Assembly (NCBI RefSeq): GCF_943192915.1
Contig: NZ_CALPCD010000005.1
Location: forward strand, 62,001-126,000
DNA length: 64,000 nucleotides
Direction of reading: 5' to 3'
DNA from: Anaerotardibacter muris
GTDB taxonomy: Bacteria > Actinomycetota > Coriobacteriia > Coriobacteriales > Eggerthellaceae
Translations under genes and position numbers: made by a program
In this document: piece by piece, positions 15,701-24,532 of the stretch
How positions within the stretch are numbered: position 1 is the stretch's first letter
Layout of the letters: every line of letters begins with the position of its first letter
Notes under the pieces: model-generated
The model's input: the letters and a program-made list of their open reading frames with translations, nothing else
Databases searched by the model: none
Told to the model about the DNA's origin: nothing

Positions 15701-18124
15701 GCCGTTCGCATCGTTGGAGGCTACCGCGATGGGCTCTGAATCATCGATCTTGCCTTCGTTGTCTGCGCGATACATCTTAAATTCGAAGGTCTTGTCTTCC
15801 AGAGCAACCTTGTCATTGCTCAAGATCGGATTACCTTCTGCATCAACATAGTTCTTGGTAAGAACTAGTTCGCCAGAACCCTCGAGAGCATCTTCGTGCT
15901 TTTCTTCCACCTGGTTAGTGAAGACCTTCTGTTGGGCGTCGTTATCTACGCCGTCATCACCATACGTGATCCCATCTTCTGGGACCAGCGAATTGCTTGA
16001 GGTAACTTTAAGGCTACCCACCACAGCAGTAGTGGTAGTCTTAACGACCTGTACCTTCACCTTCAAAGCGCTATTGTCTTTAGTGATATTGCTCGGAATA
16101 TCATCCGTCGCAACTTCTTTTGCATAGAAAGTATAGGTACCAGTTTCAGCGTAGGCTTTATCCTTGACCTTGAAGACGATCTTGCCATTTGCATCATTCG
16201 TTGCAGTTGCAACTACTTTGCTTTCATCGATCGTGCCGTCAGCGTTAGAACCATAAAGATTAAAGGTGAACTTCTTGCCCTGCTGAGCATAGTCCTTGAT
16301 GACATTCTCGGTCGTACCGTCGGCCTTCTGGAAGTTGAGCACCTTAGTGAACTCGACCTCGAAACCGTAATTCTCTACCGTCCTGTCGGTAAGGTTACCA
16401 ATTTCAAGCTGGCCGTTACAGCCGATGCCGCCACCATGGGTATAGCTTGTATTGTCCGTGATCATAAGATCGCGTTCAACATAGCCTGGGTTCGCTGTAG
16501 CCTTCAGACCGAGAGAATACAGACCTTCCGCCCACGTCTGTCCTTCGTTGATCGTGACGGAAGCGCCCTTCTTCGCATCAGGACCTGCGTAGATGCCCGT
16601 CCAAGCCGTCTTGCTGGAATCGATATTGCCGCTTACAGTCTGACCGAAGACGATACTTGACAACGTGCAATAGAAATCGCTTGCTTGATCGGCGGTAAAT
16701 GCTGCATTGGCGAACGTATCACTGTACGCATAAACATCGCCCGAGACCGTGATGCCATCCTTTGGATATTTCAGAACATTCTGATCGATCGTTGCGGTGC
16801 TGCTATTTGCATTACCCCCTGAAGGGAACTTACTCTCTGATGTCAAAGCGTAAAGACCCGCATTCTGTGGACGCCCAATAGAGCCGCCCATGCCGTTCTT
16901 CTTCGCGGTATTGCCATAGATCGCAGCGCCTTCTGTCACCTGACCCATGGAAATATGAGCATGGGGACAACCTGCAACGCCGCCACCAAGACCACCCGCG
17001 GTGTTCGAAGTAACCGCAACCGTTGAGATGGTCACTTTACCCTTGGATTCGATGAAGAGACCGCCGCCGCCCCATTCTGTAGAGGTCTTGGAAGTGTTGT
17101 GCTTGATATTGCCGCCATTGATAACCGCATCAGGCGAAGCCGTGTAGATGCCACCGCCTTCGTACTTTTCAGCGGTGTTGTTCGAGACGGTACCACCGTA
17201 CATCTTGAAATGACATTGACGGTCAACGTAAATACCACCACCAACATCTGCGGTATTATTGTCGATCGTTCCACCGTACATGATAAGAGACGGAGCACCA
17301 TCGTTCTGTTGGGATATCTTGGTACGCTCGACATGGATGCCGCCACCAGCCAACGAAGAAAGCGCAACAGGGCATTTCGTTTGACTGTTTGAGGTATCTG
17401 TCATCCAAATAGGCGAGCCTGTACCACCCGTGATCGTGAGGCCCTTATTCTTCAAAGAACCATCACTGTTACGCTCGGTGTTGCCTTTCGTGTCATTAAC
17501 TTTAAGATCTTCGTTGAGGATGAGCTTGCTCTTGTAGCCTTTGACATCGATAACACTACCATCATTGCCGCGAAGAGTACCGTTACCATTCAAAATGAGC
17601 GTAACATGGTTCGGAACCACGATCTTGCCTGTTAAGTCACCATTGATGGTGAGCTTATAAGTCTTTTGAATCTCGTTGTAATCAGTGGGACTGCCAAGAT
17701 AGAGTCGATCAATGGTGCCGTTGCCTTCTACGGTTGCTTCGAGCGCATTGGGATCGTCCGCAGGATTAAAGGTAACCGTAGCTCCGCCGCCTACTTTGAT
17801 CCAATCTGGATCATTGCTCATCGTTACAATGCCAGCAGCTTCTTCATTGACTACAGCTTCCTCGAGGCCTTCATCAGCAACTTCCTCGGCCGCCTGGACC
17901 TCTTCTGCAACGATCGGCTCTTCCGCTTCTGGCTCATCGCTCAGTTCGGCCTGAGTGATGGGTACAGCCTCTGGGATAGTCTCATCAAGGACGGGATCTC
18001 CGCCGCCTTCGCCCCATGCATAGATGTATGGAAGCACTGTCACAGCCAATGCGACGGCAAACGCAATGCTTGCCCAACGCATAAGCTTCTTGTTTTCAGA
18101 GAACTTTTCTTTCAACTTAGACAT
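12800..18124 (-). CDS. Large LAKTG-anchored surface adhesin or pilin-like protein
   Basis: A 1774-residue cell-wall protein. Order: a signal/anchor segment (about residues 17-40), an acidic linker, a right-handed beta-helix-like region (about 110-560) with repeated NNTA-x-x-x-GGGIY units, then about five Spy0128/FctA-like pilin domains with T-K and N-D-A-N-G-x-I-x-F-K signatures, two SpaA/Cna-B-like domains (REAPAGH and REAEAPEGYS, the likely isopeptide glutamates), and the sorting signal LAKTG plus a hydrophobic helix and RRRSKGQ. LAxTG is the class E sortase motif; no sortase is in the window. The start follows GGGAGGTG at 8 bp. Second gene of a two-gene operon. Domains two and three share near-identical DNA. 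Confidence 0.85.
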   Translation of the reverse strand: MSKLKEKFSENKKLMRWASIAFAVALAVTVLPYIYAWGEGGGDPVLDETIPEAVPITQAELSDEPEAEEPIVAEEVQAAEEVADEGLEEAVVNEEAAGIVTMSNDPDWIKVGGGATVTFNPADDPNALEATVEGNGTIDRLYLGSPTDYNEIQKTYKLTINGDLTGKIVVPNHVTLILNGNGTLRGNDGSVIDVKGYKSKLILNEDLKVNDTKGNTERNSDGSLKNKGLTITGGTGSPIWMTDTSNSQTKCPVALSSLAGGGIHVERTKISQQNDGAPSLIMYGGTIDNNTADVGGGIYVDRQCHFKMYGGTVSNNTAEKYEGGGIYTASPDAVINGGNIKHNTSKTSTEWGGGGLFIESKGKVTISTVAVTSNTAGGLGGGVAGCPHAHISMGQVTEGAAIYGNTAKKNGMGGSIGRPQNAGLYALTSESKFPSGGNANSSTATIDQNVLKYPKDGITVSGDVYAYSDTFANAAFTADQASDFYCTLSSIVFGQTVSGNIDSSKTAWTGIYAGPDAKKGASVTINEGQTWAEGLYSLGLKATANPGYVERDLMITDNTSYTHGGGIGCNGQLEIGNLTDRTVENYGFEVEFTKVLNFQKADGTTENVIKDYAQQGKKFTFNLYGSNADGTIDESKVVATATNDANGKIVFKVKDKAYAETGTYTFYAKEVATDDIPSNITKDNSALKVKVQVVKTTTTAVVGSLKVTSSNSLVPEDGITYGDDGVDNDAQQKVFTNQVEEKHEDALEGSGELVLTKNYVDAEGNPILSNDKVALEDKTFEFKMYRADNEGKIDDSEPIAVASNDANGNITFKFENTNAKIDEPIASSDEGKQNTVLVNMFPDGVNTTEKEITVFVRETKKDVEGSQTTYDEADHKITLKFTVSKSDPVWNNDKLNPVYKTTYTAALTEDNITFDENGGVFTNTVWPNEAAEFEGAGELVFTKAYLNGNNDDIMNDDAVTDLSKTFTFEMYAPGKGLFGGQTEPGQDAEPIAVASNDANGNITFKFENTNAKIDEPIASSDEGKQNTVLVNMFPEDMNADSLERTVTVYVKEKIDEDGHPQTTFDEAWHKVELTFTVDKKVRFEGDTLTPTRITTYVASLSGDDVADNVQNGGVFENEYHPSGSFNVNATKTYYGNTADATGKFNFSMVGIAAPENGKVNTDKTLNDMAVYTAQNAAFPAGSNQAGIEFKDITFTEPGDYWFMVGEDDVAGVVTDKRVYVIKVTANVSADGMSLVPAITEMYYAEGITKEDNWPFGSSEYLELKQLNEVDGQLPTMEFSNFDNAMNLYGYAINAASEEPIEEECFVDPKIIKNLEGRSLTEGEFNFKLIQLDGDADHQPDWSATQGPVISETSNDRYGMVDFDKANNVSGDWENPSCLLYTAPGTYYYRVVEANESTDPSVEYSQQIITFTTVIERIDGHLVCTDMYYGHVEDGVNVRYEESADANWHPDMTNYAKGMDLQVRKTSALDRNNGLEGATYGLYAVNDGAQADIFMQEATSDADGWITFEDVSLKTGTLYYFKEREAPAGHTVSEFRSAYFYLTEDNTAPNGYVMNYTDDKIDLGVQAEESAIMVMSEDDGISTQSDNAPVGPLSDDGDILLTFARDGGVYDEATTVDINKLDTRTHEWVEGAALQIIEKNSGTVVDSWVSGKAPEKLQGKLNVDTVYILREAEAPEGYSKADDVEFKIGQYGAVEILSGSSNGNADINGETITLYDTMLDGENVLTEYREVPEDGDGSFLAKTGDILKIAGIVILAIAAICGIVFALRRRSKGQA
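15024..15160 (-). repeat. Intragenic repeat copy A in the LAKTG gene
   Basis: About 137 bp nearly identical to 15598-15735, encoding N-T-V-L-V-N-M-F-P and the NDANGNITFKFENTNAK block of a pilin-like domain. Only a handful of mostly synonymous differences are seen by eye. Confidence 0.9.
15598..15735 (-). repeat. Intragenic repeat copy B in the LAKTG gene
   Basis: Partner of the copy at 15024-15160, in the preceding domain of the protein and in the same orientation, about 570 bp apart. Such a pair can recombine and change the number of domains by one. Confidence 0.9.
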
Positions 18125-18138
18125 GTGATCCACCTCCC

Positions 18139-20337
18139 TTATGCGTTCTGATTGTCGGTTGCTTGCTTACGGCGACGAAGCAAGAAGTATGCCACGATGC
18201 CGATCAGTGCGATCGCTCCGATTGCGAAGCTTGCGATCGCGAACCCGTTCTGGGTCACACCAGACGCCAAGGGGTTCTCATTTTCCGCGATAGTACGCTC
18301 AGTGGTCGTATCCTGACCATCAAGGTTTGCCAGCGGATTATCGTCGTCATTGATAACGACCGTACCGTCGCCAGCGCCTACGCCCGCATCAACATCAGGA
18401 CCATCACCCGCGTCTTCAACTTCCGTTGGGGCCGCAGTCAAGCCGCCACCCGTACCTGGGATGGTTGTTTCGATGATCTGTACGCGGTCGATCATGGTCT
18501 GCGCGTTGATAACATCATCGACGTCACGGTAGTAAATAGTGTAGGTGCGGTTAGGTGAAAGGAACGCATGACGAATAGCCGTATCCTGGCCATCCAGACG
18601 AACGTATTCGCTTCCGTCCTGGGTAAAGCTCTGCGGACCCGTGATCTCAACGAAGTTCGTGATCTCGGGATCGATGTTCACTGTCTCAGAACGAAGGACT
18701 GCGCCGTTTGCGACGTTCACATACTGAACGGTAACGCCATAGGCATCGCCTGGCACATAGTCTTCGGGGACATAGTAAACATACTGCAGCAGATCAACGC
18801 TCTGGCCCAAACTCTCCCAAGAGTACGTGATCTCTTCGGTGTTGCCAGCCCATGGAACATAGGTCTTGCCGTTGATCTCCTTCTTTTCAGGAGTGTAGCT
18901 AAAGACATGGTTCGGATCGACCGTAGCGGTGATGGTGGTGAGTTGCTCGCCCGTTTCGCCATCTACTTCGATGAGGGTGAATTCAACTTCCTTGTCTGCG
19001 TCCTGGTTCTGATAGTACGCATTGATCACGCGGTGATCATTTTCATCAAGGACGAACTGGTCATCGGTCATGTTGTTCGTAAGGTTGATGATCGTGCCGT
19101 TATCGTTGCTTGCAGTCGCAACAGAGACGCCATCTTGTGAAGTGATGCCACCTTCAGCAGGTTCGCCTGGATTCACAACCTGACCACCCTGAACATATTC
19201 GAGATGATAAAGGTTAACGCCGTCAGCCGCATCGACCTTGGAACCCTTGTTCATCGAGAAGGTATTGGGCAGCGTATAACGATAGCCCTTACCTTTAACG
19301 TCGACATTGTCGCTCCAAAGCAGCGTGCCATCCATGCTCCTGTAATTGATGGTCACGGGATAGGTTGTATTTTCATCGAGGGGGACAACCTGGACCGTAT
19401 AAGAAGCATTGGTATATGAGAGCGTTACCTTTTCACCCGCAAGACGAGAGATAACGCGATACGATTGGACTTTCTCTTTGTCGCCATCCTTCACCACTGC
19501 AGAGAAGGACTTCATGATGCTGACGGTCTTGCCGTCTTTGCCGATACCGCTGACCTTCTCAGTCTTCACGACCTCGCCAGTATCTGCGTTCACATAATTG
19601 ATAGAGCCTTCGACCGTGTTGCTGCTGTTTTGCTCATAGGTTACGTAGAATGCACCTGATTCGAATTCATTATCGATGCCGTTGCGGCTAACCAAGCTGT
19701 AGCTCGTCGGGCTCGCTTGGCCTTCAGCCTGCTTATAGTAGCTCTGGCCCACACCAAGATTCTTCTTTAGCGTTGCAGGATCGGGGGAATCTGTAGTTCT
19801 AATGCCAAGCAAAACGGTATCTTCGATGTTGCCATTAACATCTGTGATGTTTGCATATACGGGGTAGACCGTACCATTGAAGAGCGTATTTCCCTGCATG
19901 AACGCATCGGTGACCTCGACCGTATAGGTTCCACGATCAGCGACATCGGGACCAAGCAGGTCGGCTGCGGTCTGTGCGCCCGTTGCATTCTGATTGGCCA
20001 TGATCTGAACCGCAACGATCTGGGCAACCTGGACGCCTGAGCCATCGTTCAAAGAATTCATATCAGCCGTGTACTTCATCGGGTTGCTGAGCGGTTTGCC
20101 GTTCTTTTTGACCTGAACATAGATCTCCTGGTCACCCAGATTATCTACCTTGATAACTTCCCAGCCTTGTGCAGTAGGCTGCATGAAGTCTACACCTCGT
20201 ACTGAAGGTGTTTTCGTTTCGCCTTCTGGACCTTCTGCCAAAGCCGAAGCTGGCACGCCAGAAAGGCTGAATGCGAAAATAGCCGCCATGATGGCAGCGA
20301 TCAGCGCATTCGCTTTGCTCTTCACTTGTGCTCGCAT
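18139..20337 (-). CDS. Surface protein with MucBP-like repeats and C-terminal membrane anchor
   Basis: A 732-residue exported protein: signal peptide (residues 1-34, ending ASALA), then beta-rich repeats resembling MucBP/beta-grasp modules (EGSINYVNADTGEVVKTE, YPVTINYRSMDGTLLW, YGVTVQYVNVANGAVLRSE), an acidic Asp/Gly linker, a hydrophobic helix and an RRRKQ tail. The C-terminus has the layout of a sortase substrate, but the pentapeptide place reads LASGV rather than LPxTG, so it may stay in the membrane or be a degenerate substrate. A GAGGGGG site stands before the ATG. It is the first gene of the operon, 14 bp ahead of the LAKTG protein, and may be its partner. Function is inferred only. Confidence 0.75.
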   Translation of the reverse strand: MRAQVKSKANALIAAIMAAIFAFSLSGVPASALAEGPEGETKTPSVRGVDFMQPTAQGWEVIKVDNLGDQEIYVQVKKNGKPLSNPMKYTADMNSLNDGSGVQVAQIVAVQIMANQNATGAQTAADLLGPDVADRGTYTVEVTDAFMQGNTLFNGTVYPVYANITDVNGNIEDTVLLGIRTTDSPDPATLKKNLGVGQSYYKQAEGQASPTSYSLVSRNGIDNEFESGAFYVTYEQNSSNTVEGSINYVNADTGEVVKTEKVSGIGKDGKTVSIMKSFSAVVKDGDKEKVQSYRVISRLAGEKVTLSYTNASYTVQVVPLDENTTYPVTINYRSMDGTLLWSDNVDVKGKGYRYTLPNTFSMNKGSKVDAADGVNLYHLEYVQGGQVVNPGEPAEGGITSQDGVSVATASNDNGTIINLTNNMTDDQFVLDENDHRVINAYYQNQDADKEVEFTLIEVDGETGEQLTTITATVDPNHVFSYTPEKKEINGKTYVPWAGNTEEITYSWESLGQSVDLLQYVYYVPEDYVPGDAYGVTVQYVNVANGAVLRSETVNIDPEITNFVEITGPQSFTQDGSEYVRLDGQDTAIRHAFLSPNRTYTIYYRDVDDVINAQTMIDRVQIIETTIPGTGGGLTAAPTEVEDAGDGPDVDAGVGAGDGTVVINDDDNPLANLDGQDTTTERTIAENENPLASGVTQNGFAIASFAIGAIALIGIVAYFLLRRRKQATDNQNA

Positions 20338-20771
20338 ATTATCCCCCTCATTGGACCGCGAACATTATTTCTTTCTTTCAATTGCTGCTAACTGCAAAAT
20401 CGTTAACAACAATCGGACATCGAATAGTACAACCATCAGGCACTTTAGTGCAATGATCGCGCTTGTTCTGTTGTCTTCCTTCACAGATATTTCACTACCT
20501 ATATAAGGAGCATCCAACAGTGCGCTTGCTTGTTCGAAATGCCATCTTGGTACTTCGCCTGAAAAACCGCAGGTGACGTTTTTTCATCAGCATTCGACAC
20601 GTTGGTCGATTTTAACATAAAACACCAGTTCAGACAAGCATTCGAATCCTGGTTGACTATTCTTCTGTCAATCTACCATGTTCCATTATGCATCTTCGGC
20701 TATGAGTTCGCTATGATTTGGCGAGCTTTTTCGAGTTCAGGGGTAATTTTTTAAGTTCTATCGGGGGATTC
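20338..20771. other. 434-bp upstream region of the surface operon and the small ORF
   Basis: AT-richer than the flanking genes. It must hold the leftward promoter of the surface operon and the rightward promoter of the small ORF. A TATGAT near 20713-20718 could be the -10 of the latter, without a good -35. I found no riboswitch or long repeat. Confidence 0.4.
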
Positions 20772-20885
20772 ATGCAATATGAACAGTATCTACATAAGAT
20801 TGGCGCGCTGCTGGCTTCATGGGCCGGATATGGTAAAACAACGCCAGCTGATGAGCTTGAAGACTGGTCGGAGGTGTCGATATAA
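20772..20885 (+). CDS. Probable small protein of 37 residues
   Basis: ATG preceded by GGGGG at suitable spacing, 37 codons (starting MQYEQYLHKIGALLASW), ending in TAA directly before a bidirectional terminator. Use of codons is like that of nearby genes. The product has an amphipathic first half and an acidic end (ADELEDWSEVSI). I do not recognise it. It may be a real small protein or the end of a decayed gene. Confidence 0.5.
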   Translation: MQYEQYLHKIGALLASWAGYGKTTPADELEDWSEVSI

Positions 20886-20914
20886 AAAAGACCCCCTGAA
20901 GTGGGGGCCTTTTG
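20884..20914. terminator. Bidirectional terminator between small ORF and tRNA-Phe
   Basis: GACCCCC and GGGGGCC arms around a short loop. On the minus strand it is followed by TTTTTT and ends the tRNA-Phe transcript; on the plus strand TTTTGG follows and could end the small ORF transcript. Confidence 0.8.
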
Positions 20915-20920
20915 GTTTCA

Positions 20921-20996
<76 letters not shown>

Positions 20997-21176
20997 ATTT
21001 GGCGTGCGTTTCACCGTGATTCATGCGGTAACGCGAGTTGTTATTGTACTCACTAACATTTTTATGGTCAAGCAAAGCGCATAAGTAGGGGCAAGATGCG
21101 CGGTGAACGCCCTACCGCTTCGCTCGATCTTCGTGTTCAGATTTCCTGTTCTCGCTTCTTGTTCGGCCTTCGATAG

Positions 21177-21259
21177 AAGATGGGCCTTGAGGTACCCGAG
21201 CAGAGCTTGGGCAAACTTCTCGTCGTATAGGACGGCTCGGGCACCTCAGGACCCATCTT
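21177..21259. repeat. 25-bp inverted repeat downstream of etfA
   Basis: Arms at 21177-21201 and 21235-21259 match at 22 of 25 positions around a 33-base spacer, so the RNA would form a long hairpin. No T-run follows either arm. Apart from this and the next palindrome I see nothing between tRNA-Phe and etfA. Confidence 0.75.
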
Positions 21260-21278
21260 TTGTTCGCAACTGCGGTGT

Positions 21279-21309
21279 GGACAAAAAGGGGGCTGCCCCC
21301 AATTTGTCC
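21279..21309. repeat. Palindrome of the dispersed repeat family after etfA
   Basis: GGACAAA, GGGGGC, GCCCCC and TTTGTCC arms form a near-perfect 31-bp palindrome just after the etfA stop. A similar unit stands at 30791-30822. Confidence 0.8.
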
Positions 21310-21327
21310 AATTTGTCTCGAATCTGT

Positions 21328-22323
21328 CTATTGCGCAGAAAGCTCTTCGATCAAGGCAGGGACCACTTGGAACACATCGCCAACGATGCAGTAGTCGGCC
21401 ACATCGAAGATAGGGGCATGTGGATCTTGGTTGATGGCCACAATGGCATCGGAATGATCCATGCCTGCCACGTGCTGGACCGCGCCCGAAATGCCGCAAG
21501 CGATATAGATGCGTGGCGAAACGGACGAGCCGGTCTGACCGACTTGCTTGCTCGCAGGCAGCCAGCCTTCTTCCACTACCGAACGCGAACAGCCCACAGC
21601 ACCGCCGAGCAGTTCTGCAAGCTTTTCGAGCATCTTGAAGTTCTCGGGGCCTTTCATGCCGCGACCACCCGACACGATAACTTCAGCATCTTGCAGTGAA
21701 ACGCCTTGATCCTTCAGATCTTCGATGAATTCCTTCACCTTCACGCGCATGCGACTTGGATGGAATTTCTCGTGGATGACCTGCATGTTTTCGTTAGGAT
21801 GCGGATCAGGGACAGGCATCGCGCCTGGGCGGACCGTACCCATCTGCGGATGAGTGTTCGCGCAGATGCGCGCATAAAGATTGCCGCCGAATGCCGGGCG
21901 CTCCCAGGCCATGGTTGCTGTTTCAGGATCGATGGTAAGCGACGTGCAGTCCGCGGTAAGACCCGCCTCGAGCGCCACCGCCAGATGCGAAGCCAATTCG
22001 CGGCCGTTTGCTGTAGCACCGACCAAGATGATCTCGGGCTTATGTTCTTGGCACAGATGCTCGAATGCTTCGCTGAAGGCGTCGGTGGTGAATTGGGCGT
22101 ACTCTGCACCTTCGATAACGTAGGCATAGTCGGCGCCATACGTGCGCGCCATATCGATAGCATCCTGTGGTTCGTTGGAGATGATCACCGCACCTACCTG
22201 TTGGCCGATCTGGTCTGCCAGACGACGTGCCTGACCCAGCAGCTCACAGCCAACCTGCTTGGGTTGGCCATCGAACTGCTCCAGGAACACCCAGATATCA
22301 CGATGGTCGTTCGTTTCTTGCAT
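21328..22323 (-). CDS. etfA: Electron transfer flavoprotein alpha subunit
   Basis: EtfA, about 331 residues, which binds FAD and with EtfB takes electrons from the acyl-CoA dehydrogenase. The C-terminal FAD domain carries [41 protein letters not shown] and [13 protein letters not shown], which are the family's FAD-binding segments. The start is the ATG with GGAG at 7 bp; a GTG twelve bases upstream is less likely. It is the last gene of acd-etfB-etfA, 20 bp after etfB. Whether this pair is bifurcating cannot be told from the sequence alone. Confidence 0.95.
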   Translation of the reverse strand: MQETNDHRDIWVFLEQFDGQPKQVGCELLGQARRLADQIGQQVGAVIISNEPQDAIDMARTYGADYAYVIEGAEYAQFTTDAFSEAFEHLCQEHKPEIILVGATANGRELASHLAVALEAGLTADCTSLTIDPETATMAWERPAFGGNLYARICANTHPQMGTVRPGAMPVPDPHPNENMQVIHEKFHPSRMRVKVKEFIEDLKDQGVSLQDAEVIVSGGRGMKGPENFKMLEKLAELLGGAVGCSRSVVEEGWLPASKQVGQTGSSVSPRIYIACGISGAVQHVAGMDHSDAIVAINQDPHAPIFDVADYCIVGDVFQVVPALIEELSAQ

Positions 22324-22343
22324 GATGCGCTCCACCTTCCGAA

Positions 22344-23162
22344 TTAAACGAGCAGCTTCGCTTCGACAAGTTGTTCTACCAGGTCATGAGCCTGATCTTT
22401 AGGCGCTCCCTCGATGAATACGCCTTCGGCGCAGCGTTCGGGAACGAATGATTTCTGCACGCGTGTGGGCGAGCCTTTCAAGCCGATCTTGCTTTCATCG
22501 AGCAGCGCGGCTAGATCGTCCAGGCAGATCTGCTGCGCCTCGTGCTCGAGTGCATCGAGCGTGCTCTGGATGCTGGCGTAACGAGGCTTGTTGCTCTCTT
22601 TCATCACCGTACACACGAGCGGAAGCGTGGTTTCGAGCACTTCAACGCCTTCGTCGGTCTTGCGTTTGACCGTTACCGTGGGATTACTGTTCGTGGCACC
22701 CGCAGGAGAAGATTCCACCTGCAGGTCGAGCACTTGGTTGATGCATGCACAATCCATATGCTGCGCGAGCGATGAAATGGTCTGGCCCGTGTCGCCATCG
22801 ATGGCTTGTTTGCCGCCCAGTACCAGGTCGAAAGGACCAAGATGATCGAGCGCGGCGCTCAAGATATAACTGGTGGCGAAGGTGTCGGAACCACCGAATT
22901 TGCGGTCGGTGATCAGATAGACTTCGTCGGCACCCATCGCGTAGGCTTCTTCCAGGATATCGATAGCCTGGCTTGGACCCATGGTGAGCGCCACCACTTC
23001 GGCGCCATGACGGTCCTTCAGCTGCAGCGCCATCTCAAGCGCGTGGCGATCGTATGGGTTCATGATGCTGGGTACGCCTTTGCGGATGAGCGTATTCTTC
23101 ACCGGGTCGATCTTGATCTCGGTGGTGTCGGGAACCTGTTTCATGCAGACTGCAATTTTCAT
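22344..23162 (-). CDS. etfB: Electron transfer flavoprotein beta subunit
   Basis: EtfB, 272 residues. It has the family start MKIAVCMKQVPDT, the nucleotide-binding region YAMGADEVYLITDRKFGGSDT and the signature region VKRKTDEGVEVLETTLPLVCTV. It binds AMP or, in bifurcating ETFs, a second FAD. An AGGGAGAG site stands before the ATG. It sits 12 bp after the dehydrogenase and 20 bp before etfA, a normal three-gene unit. Confidence 0.95.
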   Translation of the reverse strand: MKIAVCMKQVPDTTEIKIDPVKNTLIRKGVPSIMNPYDRHALEMALQLKDRHGAEVVALTMGPSQAIDILEEAYAMGADEVYLITDRKFGGSDTFATSYILSAALDHLGPFDLVLGGKQAIDGDTGQTISSLAQHMDCACINQVLDLQVESSPAGATNSNPTVTVKRKTDEGVEVLETTLPLVCTVMKESNKPRYASIQSTLDALEHEAQQICLDDLAALLDESKIGLKGSPTRVQKSFVPERCAEGVFIEGAPKDQAHDLVEQLVEAKLLV

Positions 23163-23174
23163 GATCGCTCTCCC

Positions 23175-24311
23175 TTATCCGTTGGCCAGCAATTTTGCGA
23201 TGGTGGTGCGCTGGATCTGGTTGGTGCCTTCGAAGATCTGGAACACCTTGGCATCGCGCATGAGCTTCTCAACAGGGTATTCGCGGCTGTAGCCATACCC
23301 GCCCATGACCTGCACTGCGTTCGAGACCACTTCTTGCATGGAGTCGGTAACGAATGTCTTGCAGATGGCGCCCTCGAGTTGCACCAAGCTGCCTGCATCC
23401 ATCAAGCGCATGGTATTGTTCACTACGCAGCGGGCGGCTTCAGTCTTGATGGCCATGTCGGCCAGGAGGCCTTGCACCAGCTGGAAGCTAGCGAGCGGCT
23501 TGCCGAATTGCTTGCGTTCCGTGGCGTAAGCGAGCGCTTCATCCAATGCGCGCTGCATGATGCCAACGCCCATGGTGCACACGAACGCGCGTGAGAGATT
23601 CAAAGCGTTCAGGGCAAGTTTCATGCCCTCACCCACCTTGCCGAGCACGCGATCTTCGGGAACAAAAACATCGTCGAGAAGAAGCTCGGTGGTGTTCGAA
23701 AGGCGCAGGCCCATCTTGTCTTCCTCGGCTCCAACACGCACGCCAGGCATGTCGCGGTCGACGATGAAAGCGGTGATGCCGTGGGCGCCCGCTTCGAAAT
23801 CGGTCTTGCAGAACACGATGTAGATCGAGGCGATACCGCCGTTGGTGATGAAGGTCTTCGTTGAGTTCAACACGTAGCCGCCGTCTACCTTGGTAGCGGT
23901 CGAGCGCATGCCGGCAACGTCGGAGCCAGCATTGGGTTCGGTGAGCGCAAATGCGGCGAATTTCCGTTGTTTCACTACGTCAGCGAAGTATTGGGCTTGT
24001 TCAGGTGTGCCAGCAAGGATAACGTTTCGCAGCGCCACGAACGTGGTGACGAAGGTGATGGCATAACCTGCATCGATCTTCGCCAGCTCTTCGAAGATCA
24101 TAGCGGTGGTCTCATAGTCCAGGCCCGTGCCGCCGTATTCCTTGGGCACTTCTACCAGGTGAAGACCCAGATCGAATCCGAATTCGTATAGTTCTTCGGG
24201 GCACTTGCCATCGCGGTCGGCCTGAGCAACGTAGGGCTTCAGTTCCTGTTCTGCCACGTCATGCACAAGCGAAATGAGCGCTTTCTGCTCTTTGGTATAT
24301 AGCAGCGTCAT
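23175..24311 (-). CDS. Acyl-CoA dehydrogenase (short-chain, butyryl-CoA type)
   Basis: A FAD enzyme that oxidises an acyl-CoA or, with bifurcating ETF, reduces an enoyl-CoA. The 378-residue product shows the two family signatures: ALTEPNAGSDVAGMRSTA and the C-terminal QVMGGYGYSREYPVEKLMRD, followed by IFEGTNQIQR, whose Glu is the expected catalytic base of butyryl-CoA-type members. Substrate chain length is not certain. It is the first gene of the operon with etfB and etfA, pointing to anaerobic acyl-CoA metabolism. A palindrome GCCAAATTTGGC lies 20 bp upstream of the ATG. Confidence 0.93.
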   Translation of the reverse strand: MTLLYTKEQKALISLVHDVAEQELKPYVAQADRDGKCPEELYEFGFDLGLHLVEVPKEYGGTGLDYETTAMIFEELAKIDAGYAITFVTTFVALRNVILAGTPEQAQYFADVVKQRKFAAFALTEPNAGSDVAGMRSTATKVDGGYVLNSTKTFITNGGIASIYIVFCKTDFEAGAHGITAFIVDRDMPGVRVGAEEDKMGLRLSNTTELLLDDVFVPEDRVLGKVGEGMKLALNALNLSRAFVCTMGVGIMQRALDEALAYATERKQFGKPLASFQLVQGLLADMAIKTEAARCVVNNTMRLMDAGSLVQLEGAICKTFVTDSMQEVVSNAVQVMGGYGYSREYPVEKLMRDAKVFQIFEGTNQIQRTTIAKLLANG

Positions 24312-24330
24312 CTTGGCTCCCTATATTCGT

Positions 24331-24342
24331 GCCAAATTTGGC
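24331..24342. promoter_or_regulatory. Possible operator of the acd-etf operon
   Basis: A perfect 12-bp palindrome GCCAAATTTGGC lies between the AT-rich promoter area (TATAAC/TATATA near 24350-24370 on the minus strand) and the ribosome-binding site of the dehydrogenase gene. A repressor site is the natural reading; the regulator is unknown. Confidence 0.4.
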
Positions 24343-24479
24343 GTTCTTAGTCGATATATAGGTTATACCATATCATTTATTCATAATTCATATGTTTTTG
24401 CCTATGGATGGAAGTCAGACGGGTGCCTTGTTGATGAATAGACTGAAGGAGACCTGGAGTCGACCCGAGGGCAGGCTGA

Positions 24480-24522
24480 GGCCTGTCCCCAAAGTGTCCG
24501 GGACAAAAATGAACCCGTCCCC
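24480..24522. repeat. Dispersed GGGGAC repeat after purD
   Basis: CCTGTCCCC, TGTCCGGGACA and GAACCCGTCCCC blocks on the plus strand. In the sense of purD it begins about 10 bp past the stop codon. Confidence 0.88.
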
Positions 24523-24532
24523 AAGTTTTGGG

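Noticed and set aside
13538..15739. 733-codon open frame on the plus strand
   Set aside because: It lies fully antisense to the LAKTG surface protein, whose domains and start site are clear. Its composition is that of a reverse-frame shadow.
12800..20337. A sortase gene belonging to the surface operon
   Set aside because: No sortase TLxTC signature occurs in this operon or elsewhere in the window.
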